DNA of 36,824 nt from Hyphococcus sp. (GTDB lineage Bacteria; Pseudomonadota; Alphaproteobacteria; Caulobacterales; Parvularculaceae). The notes beneath the pieces are model-generated. The model was not told the origin of the DNA. It saw nothing but the letters and a program-made list of their open reading frames with translations, and searched no databases. The translations under genes and the position numbers were made by a program. The stretch spans positions 1 through 36,824 of the forward strand of contig BQJG01000034.1 of the NCBI GenBank assembly GCA_021604585.1, written 5' to 3'. Shown piece by piece: positions 22,933-30,663 of the stretch. The stretch's first letter is position 1, and each line of letters opens with the position of its first letter.

Positions 22933-23164
22933 CTGGCGCCTGACCCGCGGCGCACGCCGCAAATTCGCCATTTCGCCTGAAGGTCGCGGCCGCTTCCAAC
23001 ACGCGCAAGCGTGGAACAATCGCGAGTTTGTCCCCGCCTCGCCTTTTTGATCGGCTTGTTTACTAGCTTGCAGTCGAGTCTGACGTCATTTGAGCAAAAT
23101 TGTTTCACGCGCTTCCTTCCGCCATTGTCCAAATCCGGATGATCTACGAGCATTGTTTCGATCG
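22933..23164 (-). other. Non-coding stretch downstream of repeat copy B
   Basis: About 230 bases between the xth stop and the repeat. On the minus strand one frame stays open through the repeat and this stretch, but the translation is unlike any protein I know. Hairpins present: CACGC-GCAA-GCGTG at 23000-23013 with a GNRA-type loop and partly paired flanks TTCC/GGAA, and GCGGC-GCAC-GCCGC just after the xth stop. A transcript starting at the repeat would run through this section towards xth. Confidence 0.4.
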
Positions 23165-23275
23165 AAGATGATGATAAGGGCGCCCCGGTTCTGGTGGACA
23201 ACTTTTCACCAAGACGGGGTTTTATGAAAGATTTCAACAGAAATGATGTAATTTTTTGATCCGTACTCGCCTTAT
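23165..23275 (-). repeat. Dispersed hairpin repeat, copy B
   Basis: Reverse-strand copy of 6441-6550. On the minus strand it reads ATAAGGCGAGT, 13 variable bases, then the conserved block from TTACATCATTT through AAAACCCCGT, TTGGTGAA, AGTTGTCCACCA and AACCGGGGCGCC. The hairpin CCCCGT-TTGGTG / CACCA-AACCGGGG is kept. Like copy A it lies between the 3' ends of two convergent genes (xth and the aminotransferase). Confidence 0.8.
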
Positions 23276-23298
23276 TGGGGTGCGAACAGGCCGGCCGG

Positions 23299-24408
23299 CT
23301 ATAGATGCGGCCTGATCGCTCGCACCAGCGCGTCAATATCGTCCTCAGCATTATAGAGATGCACCGAAATGCGCACCGCGCCTTTACGTGTGTCATGAGC
23401 GACGCCCGCCGCCGCCAGCGCGGCCGCAGTCTTTTCATAGTCGCGCACCTTGATCAGCGCCGCCGAGCCTCGCGCGCCTTTTTTGGTGGTGGACAACAAC
23501 GCACTCGCCGGCAAGGCGTCAAACAAGCGCGACAGTAGCGCCTGATTGTGCGCATAGACCGCTTCAACTCCATGCGTGTTGATGATTTCATGTCCGGCCG
23601 AAGCGCCCGCGATGGGCGCGATGGACGGCGTGCCGCCAGTGAACCGCGCAGCGCCCGGCGCATAGTCAAAATGGTGGATATCGAACTCAAACGGATCTTC
23701 ATGCGAAAACCAGCCGACATCGCGCGGCTGAAACGTGGCGGCGTTTTGCGGGTCCGCCCAAAGCCAGGCCGCGCCGGTTCCGCCGCAGAGATATTTGAGC
23801 GATGTTCCGACAGCAAAATCAGGCCGCCATTGATTGAGCTTGATGGGAATGGCGCCCGCCGCCTGCGCCGCATCGACCAGAGAATAAACACCGGCCTCAC
23901 GCGCGCGCTGTGCAATCTCGGCAGCCGGCGCCAGTACAGACGTATTGGAATAGACCTGCGTCGCGACCACGAGCTGAACATCATCGGCAAAAGCGCGTGA
24001 CCACGCATCAGGATCGGCGAGCCGTTCGCCGCCGGGCAGGAAAACCAGCTCGTAACCCATGCGCCGCCCCTGATCGAGGGCGAAACCAACCGTCGGAAAA
24101 TCATCTTCCGTCAGAACGATTTTGTTTCGGCCTTTTCGTTCAGGCAACGAGAACAGAATTTTAGAAACGCCGCTCGACACGTTCGGCTGCGGGCAAAGAT
24201 CATTTGCATCTGCGCCGAGGATCGGCGCTAGCCCAGCCTTGAATACATCAAGCGCGTCGAACCAAGGGGTCCACACATTAAAGCCTTCGCTGCGCCAGGG
24301 CTGCGCATAAGCGCGTGTGACGGCGGCGTCATATGTTCTTGGTTGCGCGCCGACCGAGTGAGAGAGGAAGTAGTGCTTCCTTGGCAGATGAAATTTCGAT
24401 GCGCCCAT
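23299..24408 (-). CDS. Class V aminotransferase-fold PLP enzyme (kynureninase/cysteine desulfurase-like)
   Basis: About 369 residues of fold type I PLP enzyme. Features: N-terminal HYFLSHSVGAQPR (compare kynureninase YFxxNSLG), NVSSGVSKILFSLP for phosphate binding, LVDAAQAAGAIPI with the pyridine-N aspartate in VDAAQ, and the PLP lysine in GTSLKYLCGGTGAAW, followed by GWFSHEDPFEFD and RFTGGTPSIAPIAG. The overall pattern is closest to kynureninase-like proteins, but true kynureninase activity cannot be claimed. The ATG at 24408 overlaps nothing but lies one base after the UspA-like stop, so the two genes are coupled. The frame extends 9 codons upstream into that gene, which I regard as read-through only. 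Confidence 0.85.
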   Translation of the reverse strand: MGASKFHLPRKHYFLSHSVGAQPRTYDAAVTRAYAQPWRSEGFNVWTPWFDALDVFKAGLAPILGADANDLCPQPNVSSGVSKILFSLPERKGRNKIVLTEDDFPTVGFALDQGRRMGYELVFLPGGERLADPDAWSRAFADDVQLVVATQVYSNTSVLAPAAEIAQRAREAGVYSLVDAAQAAGAIPIKLNQWRPDFAVGTSLKYLCGGTGAAWLWADPQNAATFQPRDVGWFSHEDPFEFDIHHFDYAPGAARFTGGTPSIAPIAGASAGHEIINTHGVEAVYAHNQALLSRLFDALPASALLSTTKKGARGSAALIKVRDYEKTAAALAAAGVAHDTRKGAVRISVHLYNAEDDIDALVRAIRPHL

Positions 24409-24409
24409 T

Positions 24410-24913
24410 CTAGCCCGCCAATCGGCGCAATTCATCGCGGGTCATCGCGCCCGGAACAACAGTGACCGGAATGGGCCGGGCGCTGAGGTAGGCGGGGTTT
24501 TTCGCCAGTGCCGCAACCAACGGACCGGGGCCTTTGGTTTCGGCGGAAGCGCCGAGAAACAAAATCGAGATCAGCGGATCTTCTTCGATCAGCTTGCGGA
24601 TCTCTTCGACCATCACCCCTTCGCGAATGATCTCCTCCGGATCATCCCCGGACTGGGCTTTCACTTCGGCGGCGAATTCACGCAACAAATCTTCAGCCTT
24701 TTCATTCGCCTCGGCGCGCATGGTTTCGGCAACAGTTGCCCAATGACCAAACTCAGGCGGCTCGATGATCGTGAGCAACACAACCCGCGCATTGGAGCGG
24801 CGCGCCCTGCGGCCGGCAAAGAACGCAGACAGCCGCGCTTCGGGATGCTCGGAAGCAATCACCAGAAACTTGATGCGCTCATCGCTATCATTGGGAGATT
24901 TCAGATCGGTCAT
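24410..24913 (-). CDS. Universal stress protein (UspA)-like
   Basis: A 167-residue protein with the alpha/beta UspA layout: the first strand KFLVIASEHPEARLSAFF, the second NARVVLLTIIEPP, a helical middle (ETMRAEANEKAEDLLREFAA), then VEEIRKLIEEDPLISILFLG and the final strand PIPVTVVPG. The usual ATP-binding GxxGx9GS loop is weak here (GASAETKGPGPL), so nucleotide binding is doubtful. Its role would be a general stress function in the cytoplasm. It is first in a two-gene unit with the class V aminotransferase-fold enzyme, which starts one base after its stop, and is divergent from the SpoU methyltransferase gene. Confidence 0.82.
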   Translation of the reverse strand: MTDLKSPNDSDERIKFLVIASEHPEARLSAFFAGRRARRSNARVVLLTIIEPPEFGHWATVAETMRAEANEKAEDLLREFAAEVKAQSGDDPEEIIREGVMVEEIRKLIEEDPLISILFLGASAETKGPGPLVAALAKNPAYLSARPIPVTVVPGAMTRDELRRLAG

Positions 24914-24995
24914 GGCGACATTCTGCCCCGAAACGGGTATGCCCGTCTATGCTGGGCAAACACAGCAACAGATTAGGCGGATAAAGGGCGTTGAA

Positions 24996-25475
24996 ATGCG
25001 CGGTTATTTCGGCATCGGATCGGAACGAATTTCCAAAGCGATGAATCTCGGTGCAGTCTTACGCACAGCGCACGCTTTTAATGCAAGTTTTGCATTCTCA
25101 ATCAGAGCGCATCACGACGCGCGCGAGGTCAATCTCGCCGACACGTCGAAAAGCGTCGATCATTTGCCGCTTTACGAATGGGAATCGCTGGAGGAGATGC
25201 GCCTGCCGAGAGATTGCGTGCTTGTCGGCGTCGAACTGGATGAGCGTGCGGTTGACTTGCCGGTCTTTCGGCATCCGCTCAACGCCGCCTATCTGCTGGG
25301 CCCGGAAAAAGGCGACCTTTCGCCTGAGGCCAAGGCCAAATGCGCGCATATTGTAAAAATTCCGACGCGTTTTTGCGTAAACCTCTCCATTGCAGCGGCA
25401 ATCGTCATGTATGACCGCACGCTCGCCATGGGCGGTTTCCCGGATCGGCCCGTCAGCAGCCTTCAGCGCAAATGA
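24996..25475 (+). CDS. SpoU/TrmH family RNA methyltransferase
   Basis: A 159-residue SPOUT-fold enzyme that 2'-O-methylates ribose in tRNA or rRNA. The family pattern is present: MNLGAVLRTAHAFNASF near the start (asparagine and arginine of motif 1), AAYLLGPEKGDLSPEAK (motif 2, SAM knot, about residue 110), and RFCVNLSIAAAIVMYDR (motif 3, about 138). It lacks an N-terminal substrate-binding extension, so it resembles the short TrmL-like group, but the target is not certain. The ATG at 24996 is the natural start; the frame upstream lies in the divergent UspA promoter and is not coding. A terminator follows directly. Confidence 0.9.
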   Translation: MRGYFGIGSERISKAMNLGAVLRTAHAFNASFAFSIRAHHDAREVNLADTSKSVDHLPLYEWESLEEMRLPRDCVLVGVELDERAVDLPVFRHPLNAAYLLGPEKGDLSPEAKAKCAHIVKIPTRFCVNLSIAAAIVMYDRTLAMGGFPDRPVSSLQRK

Positions 25476-25485
25476 CCGCAACAAG

Positions 25486-25519
25486 AAAAACGCCGCTGGC
25501 GCGGACCAGCGGCGTTTTT
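25486..25519. terminator. Perfect bidirectional terminator
   Basis: AAAAACGCCGCTGG (25486-25499) and CCAGCGGCGTTTTT (25506-25519) form a 14-bp perfect stem with loop CGCGGA. It has T5 on the plus strand for the SpoU gene and A5 (T5 on the minus strand) for the convergent MarR gene. Confidence 0.93.
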
Positions 25520-25538
25520 CCGTTTTTAAACGTGGTGC

Positions 25539-26096
25539 CTAACGGCGCGTTTTGCGCTTGGCTTTTCGTTTCGCCGGCGCTCTGCGCTTGGCGGTTGCTT
25601 TACGCTTCACCGTCGTTTTCTTGGCGGCCTTGCGGGTTGCTTTCTTTTTCGGCGCCGGCGCCGAGCTCATTTTGTCGAGCGCTTCAGCATAGGCGCGCAG
25701 CGACTTCATAAAAGCGGCCTGCTGGGTCTTTGGCAGCACCGAAAGCGCCGCATTTTCAGCCTTGGCGACCTTGGCGTTGGCGGAGGTCAACATGCGCTTG
25801 CCCGCCGGAGTGATCGACACCGCGTTGGCGCGGGCGTCCTCTTTGGTGCGCTTGCGCGACAGGAGGCCTTTTTTCATCATCCGGGCGATCATGTCAGCCA
25901 GCGTTGAGCGGTCGATACCTGTTTGCAGAACGAGATCGGTCTGGCTGAGGCCGGCGTTCGCTGCGACCACATGCAGCACTTCGTACTGGCGCGGCGTCGG
26001 GCCGGAAGCGCCAACTTGAGTTGAATAGAGGTCGTGGGCGTATTGCTGCGCACGGCGCAGAAGGTGGCCCGGTGAGTTCTTTAGCGAGTAAGCCAT
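25539..26096 (-). CDS. MarR family regulator with a histone H1-like basic tail
   Basis: The first about 145 residues are a MarR winged-helix protein: TPRQYEVLHVVAANAGLSQT, then DLVLQTGIDRSTLADMIARM (recognition helix) and the wing region LLSRKRTKEDARANAVSIT. The remaining roughly 40 residues are almost only Lys, Arg, Ala and Thr/Pro (PKKKATRKAAKKTTVKRKAT and on to the end), like the AlgR3/histone H1-type tails of some bacterial nucleoid proteins. The tail should add non-specific DNA affinity. The target genes are unknown; a Nudix hydrolase gene is divergent 244 bases away. It ends at the shared terminator. Confidence 0.92.
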   Translation of the reverse strand: MAYSLKNSPGHLLRRAQQYAHDLYSTQVGASGPTPRQYEVLHVVAANAGLSQTDLVLQTGIDRSTLADMIARMMKKGLLSRKRTKEDARANAVSITPAGKRMLTSANAKVAKAENAALSVLPKTQQAAFMKSLRAYAEALDKMSSAPAPKKKATRKAAKKTTVKRKATAKRRAPAKRKAKRKTRR

Positions 26097-26340
26097 GTTA
26101 TTCTCCGTTGTTGGCTTTTGAATGACGAAAAATCGCCAATGCGCCGAATGGCCAAACGTTGAGCGGCGTCATCAAATTTGGCGCACATTCGTCCAGAAGG
26201 GACGGTTTCAACGGTGAGGCCTAATGTTCCTGCATATCGCCCGTTGCAACAGAAAATGCAATAGTGGCGTATGCGGAAAATTTAGGCCTTGAACGGACTA
26301 TCCGCAGACAGCAGATCAAATTTTCGTCAGGATGGAAACG

Positions 26341-26874
26341 ATGAATCAAGCGGACCCAAACGAACAAAATTTCACTCGAAAAATACCGCCGGGAGACAAT
26401 ATGGAACGCGCCGTATGCGTCACATGCGGCTTTGTCGACTACCAGAACCCAAAAATTGTGGTCGGGTCCGTAGTCACCTTTGGGGAAAAATTTCTGCTCT
26501 GCAAACGCGCCATCGAACCAAGGCGCGGCTATTGGACGCTTCCCGCCGGCTATCTGGAGCTTAACGAATCCGCAGAGGCCGGCGCCGCCCGTGAGGCGCG
26601 CGAAGAAGCCTGCGCTGAGATCGAAATTGACCGTCTGCTGGCCGTCTATTCAATTCCAAGAATCTCGCAAATTCAACTTATGTTCCGCGCCCGGCTGAAA
26701 CGCCCAGAGATTGCCGCCGGACCTGAAAGCGAATCGGTCGGCCTTTATGATTGGGATGATATATCATGGGCCGAACTCGCATTTCCGTCGGTGAACTGGG
26801 CGTTGCAGCACTATCGCGAAACGAAAGACAGGGCTGATTTTGCACCGTTCTCCAATCCCGTTGACGGGCTTTAA
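26341..26874 (+). CDS. Nudix hydrolase with zinc-ribbon half-motif
   Basis: A 177-residue Nudix hydrolase. Near the N-terminus ERAVCVTCGFVDYQNPKIVV gives a CxxC pair and the YxNPKxVVG motif of the ADP-ribose/NADH-type Nudix group. The Nudix box runs from about residue 70 (AGYLELNESAEAGAAREARE onward) with the REAREE glutamates; the box glycine near its end is cysteine (EEACAEI). The likely substrate is a nucleotide sugar or ADP-ribose-like compound, but it is not proven. An ATG at 26332 is three codons upstream; I prefer 26341 for its better spaced AGGATGG. Its stop shares 4 bases with the convergent ispZ stop. Confidence 0.88.
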   Translation: MNQADPNEQNFTRKIPPGDNMERAVCVTCGFVDYQNPKIVVGSVVTFGEKFLLCKRAIEPRRGYWTLPAGYLELNESAEAGAAREAREEACAEIEIDRLLAVYSIPRISQIQLMFRARLKRPEIAAGPESESVGLYDWDDISWAELAFPSVNWALQHYRETKDRADFAPFSNPVDGL

Positions 26875-27629
26875 TTGTCCGAGGGTTTTTCTTCTTCGGG
26901 CATGTGTTTGGCGATGAACGGCGCTTGAAACCCAGTGAAGATTAAGCTGACAAGGGTGAATCCGAACACTTTCAGCCGCACCCAATCCGCCTCGCCCGCG
27001 CATTTCGCGACCGGGGTTCCATCACATCCAGCGAGTAGCCACGACCATTCTCCATAAACAGACGCTGTGGGCAAAATTTCCGCCGGGCAATCTTTTGTCA
27101 GCCACCGCCAGGCGATCTCATTCGCCACCGCCAAAACGGCGAAAAAGATCGCATAGCGTCTGGTCAGGGTCTTCCACGCATCGTCGGGCATGTGCAGCGC
27201 GCCGTCGAAAACAATCTTGAGAAAATTCCGTCCGGTAAACAATCCCGCCGCCAGCACCGATGAGAACAGCGCATAGACGATTGTCGGCTTCATGTAGAAA
27301 AAGGTTTTGTTGTGCAAAATGAGCGTCAACGAGCCCAGCACGCCGACAATGACACCGGTGACCAACAGCATTGGCGCGATACGGCGCTCTTTCCAGTAAC
27401 TATAGGCGAAGGCGATCGCGAAGCTCGGCAAGAAGGCGGCGACCGCAAGATACATTTCAGCACCTGTGTGCATGCACCATTCATGGCCGCTCAAAGTTCC
27501 AGCAAGGGAAACGAGACGGCTGCCAAAGAAATACGCAACCATGAAAACAACCAAGGGCCCCATATCAACCGCCAGTTTGGCGCCGCCGGAAAGTTTTTCG
27601 CCTTTCGGCGCTTGCGTTTCGTTCGACAT
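26871..27629 (-). CDS. ispZ: Inner membrane septation protein IspZ/YciB family
   Basis: A 252-residue polytopic membrane protein of the YciB/IspZ family, implicated in cell-envelope synthesis and septation. The N-terminal DMGPLVVFMVAYFFGSR, the middle HNKTFFYMKPTIVYALFS (family signature with KxxFxxxKPT), and AWKTLTRRYAIFFAVLAVAN followed by NEIAWR are clear. It is longer than the roughly 180-residue enterobacterial protein because of an extra cysteine-containing loop (about residues 185-215, CPAEILPTAS and AGCDGTPVAKCAGEADW). It starts 15 bases after the ftsY stop in the common mtaB - ftsY - ispZ order. Confidence 0.93.
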   Translation of the reverse strand: MSNETQAPKGEKLSGGAKLAVDMGPLVVFMVAYFFGSRLVSLAGTLSGHEWCMHTGAEMYLAVAAFLPSFAIAFAYSYWKERRIAPMLLVTGVIVGVLGSLTLILHNKTFFYMKPTIVYALFSSVLAAGLFTGRNFLKIVFDGALHMPDDAWKTLTRRYAIFFAVLAVANEIAWRWLTKDCPAEILPTASVYGEWSWLLAGCDGTPVAKCAGEADWVRLKVFGFTLVSLIFTGFQAPFIAKHMPEEEKPSDN

Positions 27630-27644
27630 GGTCCGTCCTGATGC

Positions 27645-28784
27645 TTAGTGAGGGTCGCTGGCGACGCCCGCCAGCGCGTTGGAAAAGGCTTGCGCGTTGA
27701 AGGTTTGCAAATCCCCAACGCCTTCGCCGACGCCGATGAAATGGATTGGCAAATTGAACTTGTCCGCCAGCGCAACCAGCACGCCGCCACGCGCCGTGCC
27801 GTCCAGCTTGGTCATCACCAGACCTGTCACACCTGCGATCTCGGTAAAGGTTTGCGTCTGAGAAATGGCGTTCTGACCGACTGTCGCATCGAGAATCAAA
27901 ATCACATTGTGCGGCGCATCGGCGTCGACTTTGTTAATGACCCGGACAATCTTTGCGAGCTCATCCATCAATTCGCGCCGGTTCTGCAGGCGCCCAGCCG
28001 TGTCAATCATCAACACGTCGATATTTTTTGCTTGCGCTTCTTTCACGGCGTCGAACGCCAGGCCCGCCGCATCGGCGCCCACGGCGCGTGCGATAACGGG
28101 GGCGCCGGTTCGCTTGCCCCAAACCTGAAGCTGTTCAATGGCGGCAGCGCGAAACGTATCGCCCGCCGCAAGCATGACAGATTTGCCCTCGTCAGTGAAT
28201 TTTTTAGCCAGCTTGCCGATGGTCGTTGTTTTTCCGGCGCCGTTGACGCCAGTCATCAAAATCACATGGGGTTTGTGCGCAGCATCAATAACAAGTGGCC
28301 GCTCCATAGGCGACAGGGTGGCGGCCACCTCCTTGGCGAGCGCCGCGCGCACTTCATCATCGGTAATTTCTTTATCGAATTTGTCTTTAGCCAAGGCGGA
28401 TGTGATGCGCGTCGCAGCAGGCACGCCCAGATCGGCGGAGATCAGCAAATCCGTCAGCTCATCCAGCGTTTCATCGTCAAGCTTGCGCTTGGCGAAGATT
28501 GCCGTGACGCCTTCGCTTAATTTGCTTGATGATTTTGAAAGCCCATCCCGAAGACGCGACAGCCAGCCTTTTTTCTTTTCGGCAGGTTCTGGAGCTGATG
28601 TTTCAATGTCTTGTACCGGCTCCGCCTCACTTTCGGGTGGATCCGATTCGGCTGCCGCAGGCTCTATCGCATCTGCTGCGATTTCTTCTTGTTCCGCAGC
28701 GCCATCCTGTTCGGCTTCTGGCGAAACAGGTTTTTTCTTGCCAAACATGCCGGAGAGAAAATTACCCGCCACAACGCCCCACAC
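27645..28784 (-). CDS. ftsY: Signal recognition particle receptor FtsY
   Basis: FtsY docks SRP-ribosome complexes at the inner membrane for co-translational insertion. An acidic N-terminal A-domain (Glu/Ala/Pro-rich, to about residue 70) leads into KKGWLSRLRDGLSKSS (the N domain helix) and the G domain from about residue 175: GVNGAGKTTTIGKLAKKF, the DTFRAAAIEQL insertion-box region, DTAGRLQN, MTKLDGTARGG and FIGVGEGVGDLQ. The GTG at 28784 gives the longest form; an ATG at 28748 (MFGKKK) would drop 12 residues and is at least as plausible, since neither has a clear ribosome site. It starts 24 bases after mtaB. Confidence 0.96.
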   Translation of the reverse strand: MWGVVAGNFLSGMFGKKKPVSPEAEQDGAAEQEEIAADAIEPAAAESDPPESEAEPVQDIETSAPEPAEKKKGWLSRLRDGLSKSSSKLSEGVTAIFAKRKLDDETLDELTDLLISADLGVPAATRITSALAKDKFDKEITDDEVRAALAKEVAATLSPMERPLVIDAAHKPHVILMTGVNGAGKTTTIGKLAKKFTDEGKSVMLAAGDTFRAAAIEQLQVWGKRTGAPVIARAVGADAAGLAFDAVKEAQAKNIDVLMIDTAGRLQNRRELMDELAKIVRVINKVDADAPHNVILILDATVGQNAISQTQTFTEIAGVTGLVMTKLDGTARGGVLVALADKFNLPIHFIGVGEGVGDLQTFNAQAFSNALAGVASDPH

Positions 28785-28808
28785 AAAATTCTGGAGTAAG
28801 AAACAACA

Positions 28809-30080
28809 TCAGGCGGCGGCGCCGATCAGTTCAGCGCCAGCGCGGCCAACAATGCGAAGCCGAACAACTTCGCCGATCTGCGCATCCAACTCGCCAATAT
28901 TGACCACAGCAAAATTTCCAAGCCGGGCGCGGCCGCCGCTTTCTAAAATCGCGTCTTCTTCGCGCCCCGTCAGGCTATCCAGAAAGCCGTGCAGCGCAGC
29001 TTCCCCGACGGCGCGCAATCTTGCTGCACGGGACTTTACCTCGGCGCGCGGCAATTGCGGCATACGCGCCGCTGGCGTTCCCTGGCGCGGCGAAAACGGA
29101 AAGACATGTAGATAAGACAAACCGGCCTCGTCCACGATCTTGAGACTGTTTTGAAACATCTCTTCCGTTTCCGTTGGAAAACCGGCGATAATATCGGCGC
29201 CAAACGCAACGTCAGGGCGGGCAGCGCGTATGGAAGCGCATAGCTCAATCGCCTGCTCTCGCGTATGGCGGCGTTTCATTCGTTTCAGGATCATATTGTC
29301 ACCGGCTTGAAGCGACAAATGTAAATGCGGCGCAACACGCCGGTCGGTTACGATGCGTTCGAACAACTGATCATCGATTTCGGCGCCATCGATCGAAGAC
29401 AGCCGCAAGCGATAAAGATCTGGCACCTGATCGAGCAGCGCTGCAATCAGCGCGCCAAGGGCTGGCGCCCCATCAAGGTCGGCGCCGTAAGAAGTGATGT
29501 CGACCCCCGTCAGCACCAGTTCGCGATGGCCTGCATCGACCAGCCGTTGCGCCTGCTCCACCACATCAACAATCGGCGCAGAACGCGAGTTCCCGCGGCC
29601 GTAAGGAATGATGCAAAAAGTACATCGATGATCGCAGCCATTTTGTATCTGCAAGAATGCCCGCGCGCGGTCGCCATAACCATCGATCATGTGACCTGCT
29701 GTATCACGCGCCGACATGATGTCATTGACGCGGATAATGTCGTTTGCCGCCTGCCCGAGCGGCTGGCTCAACGCCCGCCACTGGCCGGCGTCAAGTTTCT
29801 CCTGATTGCCAAGGACGGCGGCGACCTCCGGCATGGCTGCAAAGGCGCCCGGCTCTGTTTGCGCGGCGCATCCGGTCACAATGATGCGCGCATTAGGGCG
29901 CTCACGTTTCATTCGGCGAATACGTTGGCGGGCGGAGCGAACCGCCTCGTTGGTGACAGCGCATGTGTTGATGATCGTTGCGTCATTACAGCCAGCATCC
30001 GCCGCCAGTCGGCGTATGGTCTCGCTTTCGGCCGCATTGAGCCGGCAACCAAAAGTGACGATGTGCGATGATTGCGTCAT
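28809..30080 (-). CDS. mtaB: tRNA (t6A37 C2)-methylthiotransferase MtaB
   Basis: A radical-SAM enzyme that converts t6A to ms2t6A at position 37 of tRNAs reading ANN codons. The 423 residues follow the family plan: an N-terminal UPF0004 domain with three cluster cysteines (TFGCRLNAAES, INTCAVT, VTGCAAQ), the radical-SAM cluster CDHRCTFCIIPYGRG (about residues 149-163), and a C-terminal TRAM-like domain. ADIIAGFPTETEEMF and FPFSPRQGTPAARM are typical. The length and the CDHRCTFC form point to MtaB rather than MiaB or RimO. It is followed by ftsY after 24 bases. dapF, which often precedes it in alphaproteobacteria, is absent. Confidence 0.95.
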   Translation of the reverse strand: MTQSSHIVTFGCRLNAAESETIRRLAADAGCNDATIINTCAVTNEAVRSARQRIRRMKRERPNARIIVTGCAAQTEPGAFAAMPEVAAVLGNQEKLDAGQWRALSQPLGQAANDIIRVNDIMSARDTAGHMIDGYGDRARAFLQIQNGCDHRCTFCIIPYGRGNSRSAPIVDVVEQAQRLVDAGHRELVLTGVDITSYGADLDGAPALGALIAALLDQVPDLYRLRLSSIDGAEIDDQLFERIVTDRRVAPHLHLSLQAGDNMILKRMKRRHTREQAIELCASIRAARPDVAFGADIIAGFPTETEEMFQNSLKIVDEAGLSYLHVFPFSPRQGTPAARMPQLPRAEVKSRAARLRAVGEAALHGFLDSLTGREEDAILESGGRARLGNFAVVNIGELDAQIGEVVRLRIVGRAGAELIGAAA

Positions 30081-30147
30081 GGCGCGCTATTTGGGCCATC
30101 CCCGCGCTCAGCACAAGGCGCACAGCCAATGAACCGGGCCGAAGGAT

Positions 30148-30534
30148 TTATTCTGGCCAGTTGACGAGCGCCGCGTCACGGTCTGCGAGCGCCAGATCCC
30201 GCAAAGCGCGCATGACTGAATAGAAATCGTGCTTGGCGATGCAGTCGCTGATATTCGCGCCATGCGGCAAATCAGGTGAGGCGGGCAATGTGTCGCTCAG
30301 GATGGATGCAGCTTCAGCGCTGGAGATCTGCCCCGCCACAGCAAGCTGGGCGATGTAGTATGCCCTCGTCAAAGGCGTAGTGGCCTCTTCCGGCTTGAGC
30401 GCATCGCGCAGGCGCAAAATATGGGCGCCCTCCGTTTTGACCCGCAGCCGGGCATTGCGCTCGCCGTTTTCAACGAGCACCCCATTGATCATTAATTCTT
30501 CATGGGGACGCAATTTTAAGATCAGCCCGCCCAT
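30148..30534 (-). CDS. flbT: Flagellar biosynthesis repressor FlbT
   Basis: FlbT binds the flagellin mRNA leader in Caulobacter and reduces its translation until the hook is complete. From the ATG at 30534 it is 128 residues, normal for the family. Recognised segments: LILKLRPHEELMINGVLVEN at the start, LRLRDALKPEEATTPLTRAY in the middle and the C-terminal CIAKHDFYSVMRALRDLA. The frame continues upstream to 30564 but the family begins at this MGGLILKL. It is far from any flagellin or flaF gene in this window; neighbours are mtaB and lptG. Two direct repeats lie upstream in its likely promoter. Confidence 0.88.
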   Translation of the reverse strand: MGGLILKLRPHEELMINGVLVENGERNARLRVKTEGAHILRLRDALKPEEATTPLTRAYYIAQLAVAGQISSAEAASILSDTLPASPDLPHGANISDCIAKHDFYSVMRALRDLALADRDAALVNWPE

Positions 30535-30580
30535 ATTTTTCCCGCCTCTGCCTGTGCCAAGCATAATCAGCAGTTGCCAA

Positions 30581-30611
30581 AATCACAACCTATGATTGCG
30601 TAAATCACAAC
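30581..30611. promoter_or_regulatory. Direct repeat pair upstream of flbT
   Basis: AATCACAAC occurs at 30581-30589 and again at 30603-30611, 22 bases apart start to start, which is about two helical turns. On the minus strand (towards flbT) it reads GTTGTGATT twice. This geometry suits a regulator bound as two molecules on one face of the DNA. No promoter box can be named with confidence. Confidence 0.4.
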
Positions 30612-30663
30612 TATAGCGAGAATGTGGGGAAATCCTTAATGCGCCGCACCGCCGGTTGAGCGG

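Noticed and set aside
6441..23275. The two inverted repeat copies as ends of a 16.7-kb mobile element
   Set aside because: The enclosed genes are core housekeeping genes in standard alphaproteobacterial order (obgE to rppH), there is no transposase or integrase, and the repeats lie in ordinary convergent gaps.
23484..23496. Third match to the repeat loop (TGGTGGACAAC) inside the aminotransferase gene
   Set aside because: Only about 11 bases match, the flanks do not, and it lies within a conserved coding frame, so it is chance.
24765..24995. Upstream extension of the SpoU methyltransferase frame
   Set aside because: It runs through the divergent UspA gene antisense and its promoter; the family begins at the ATG at 24996.
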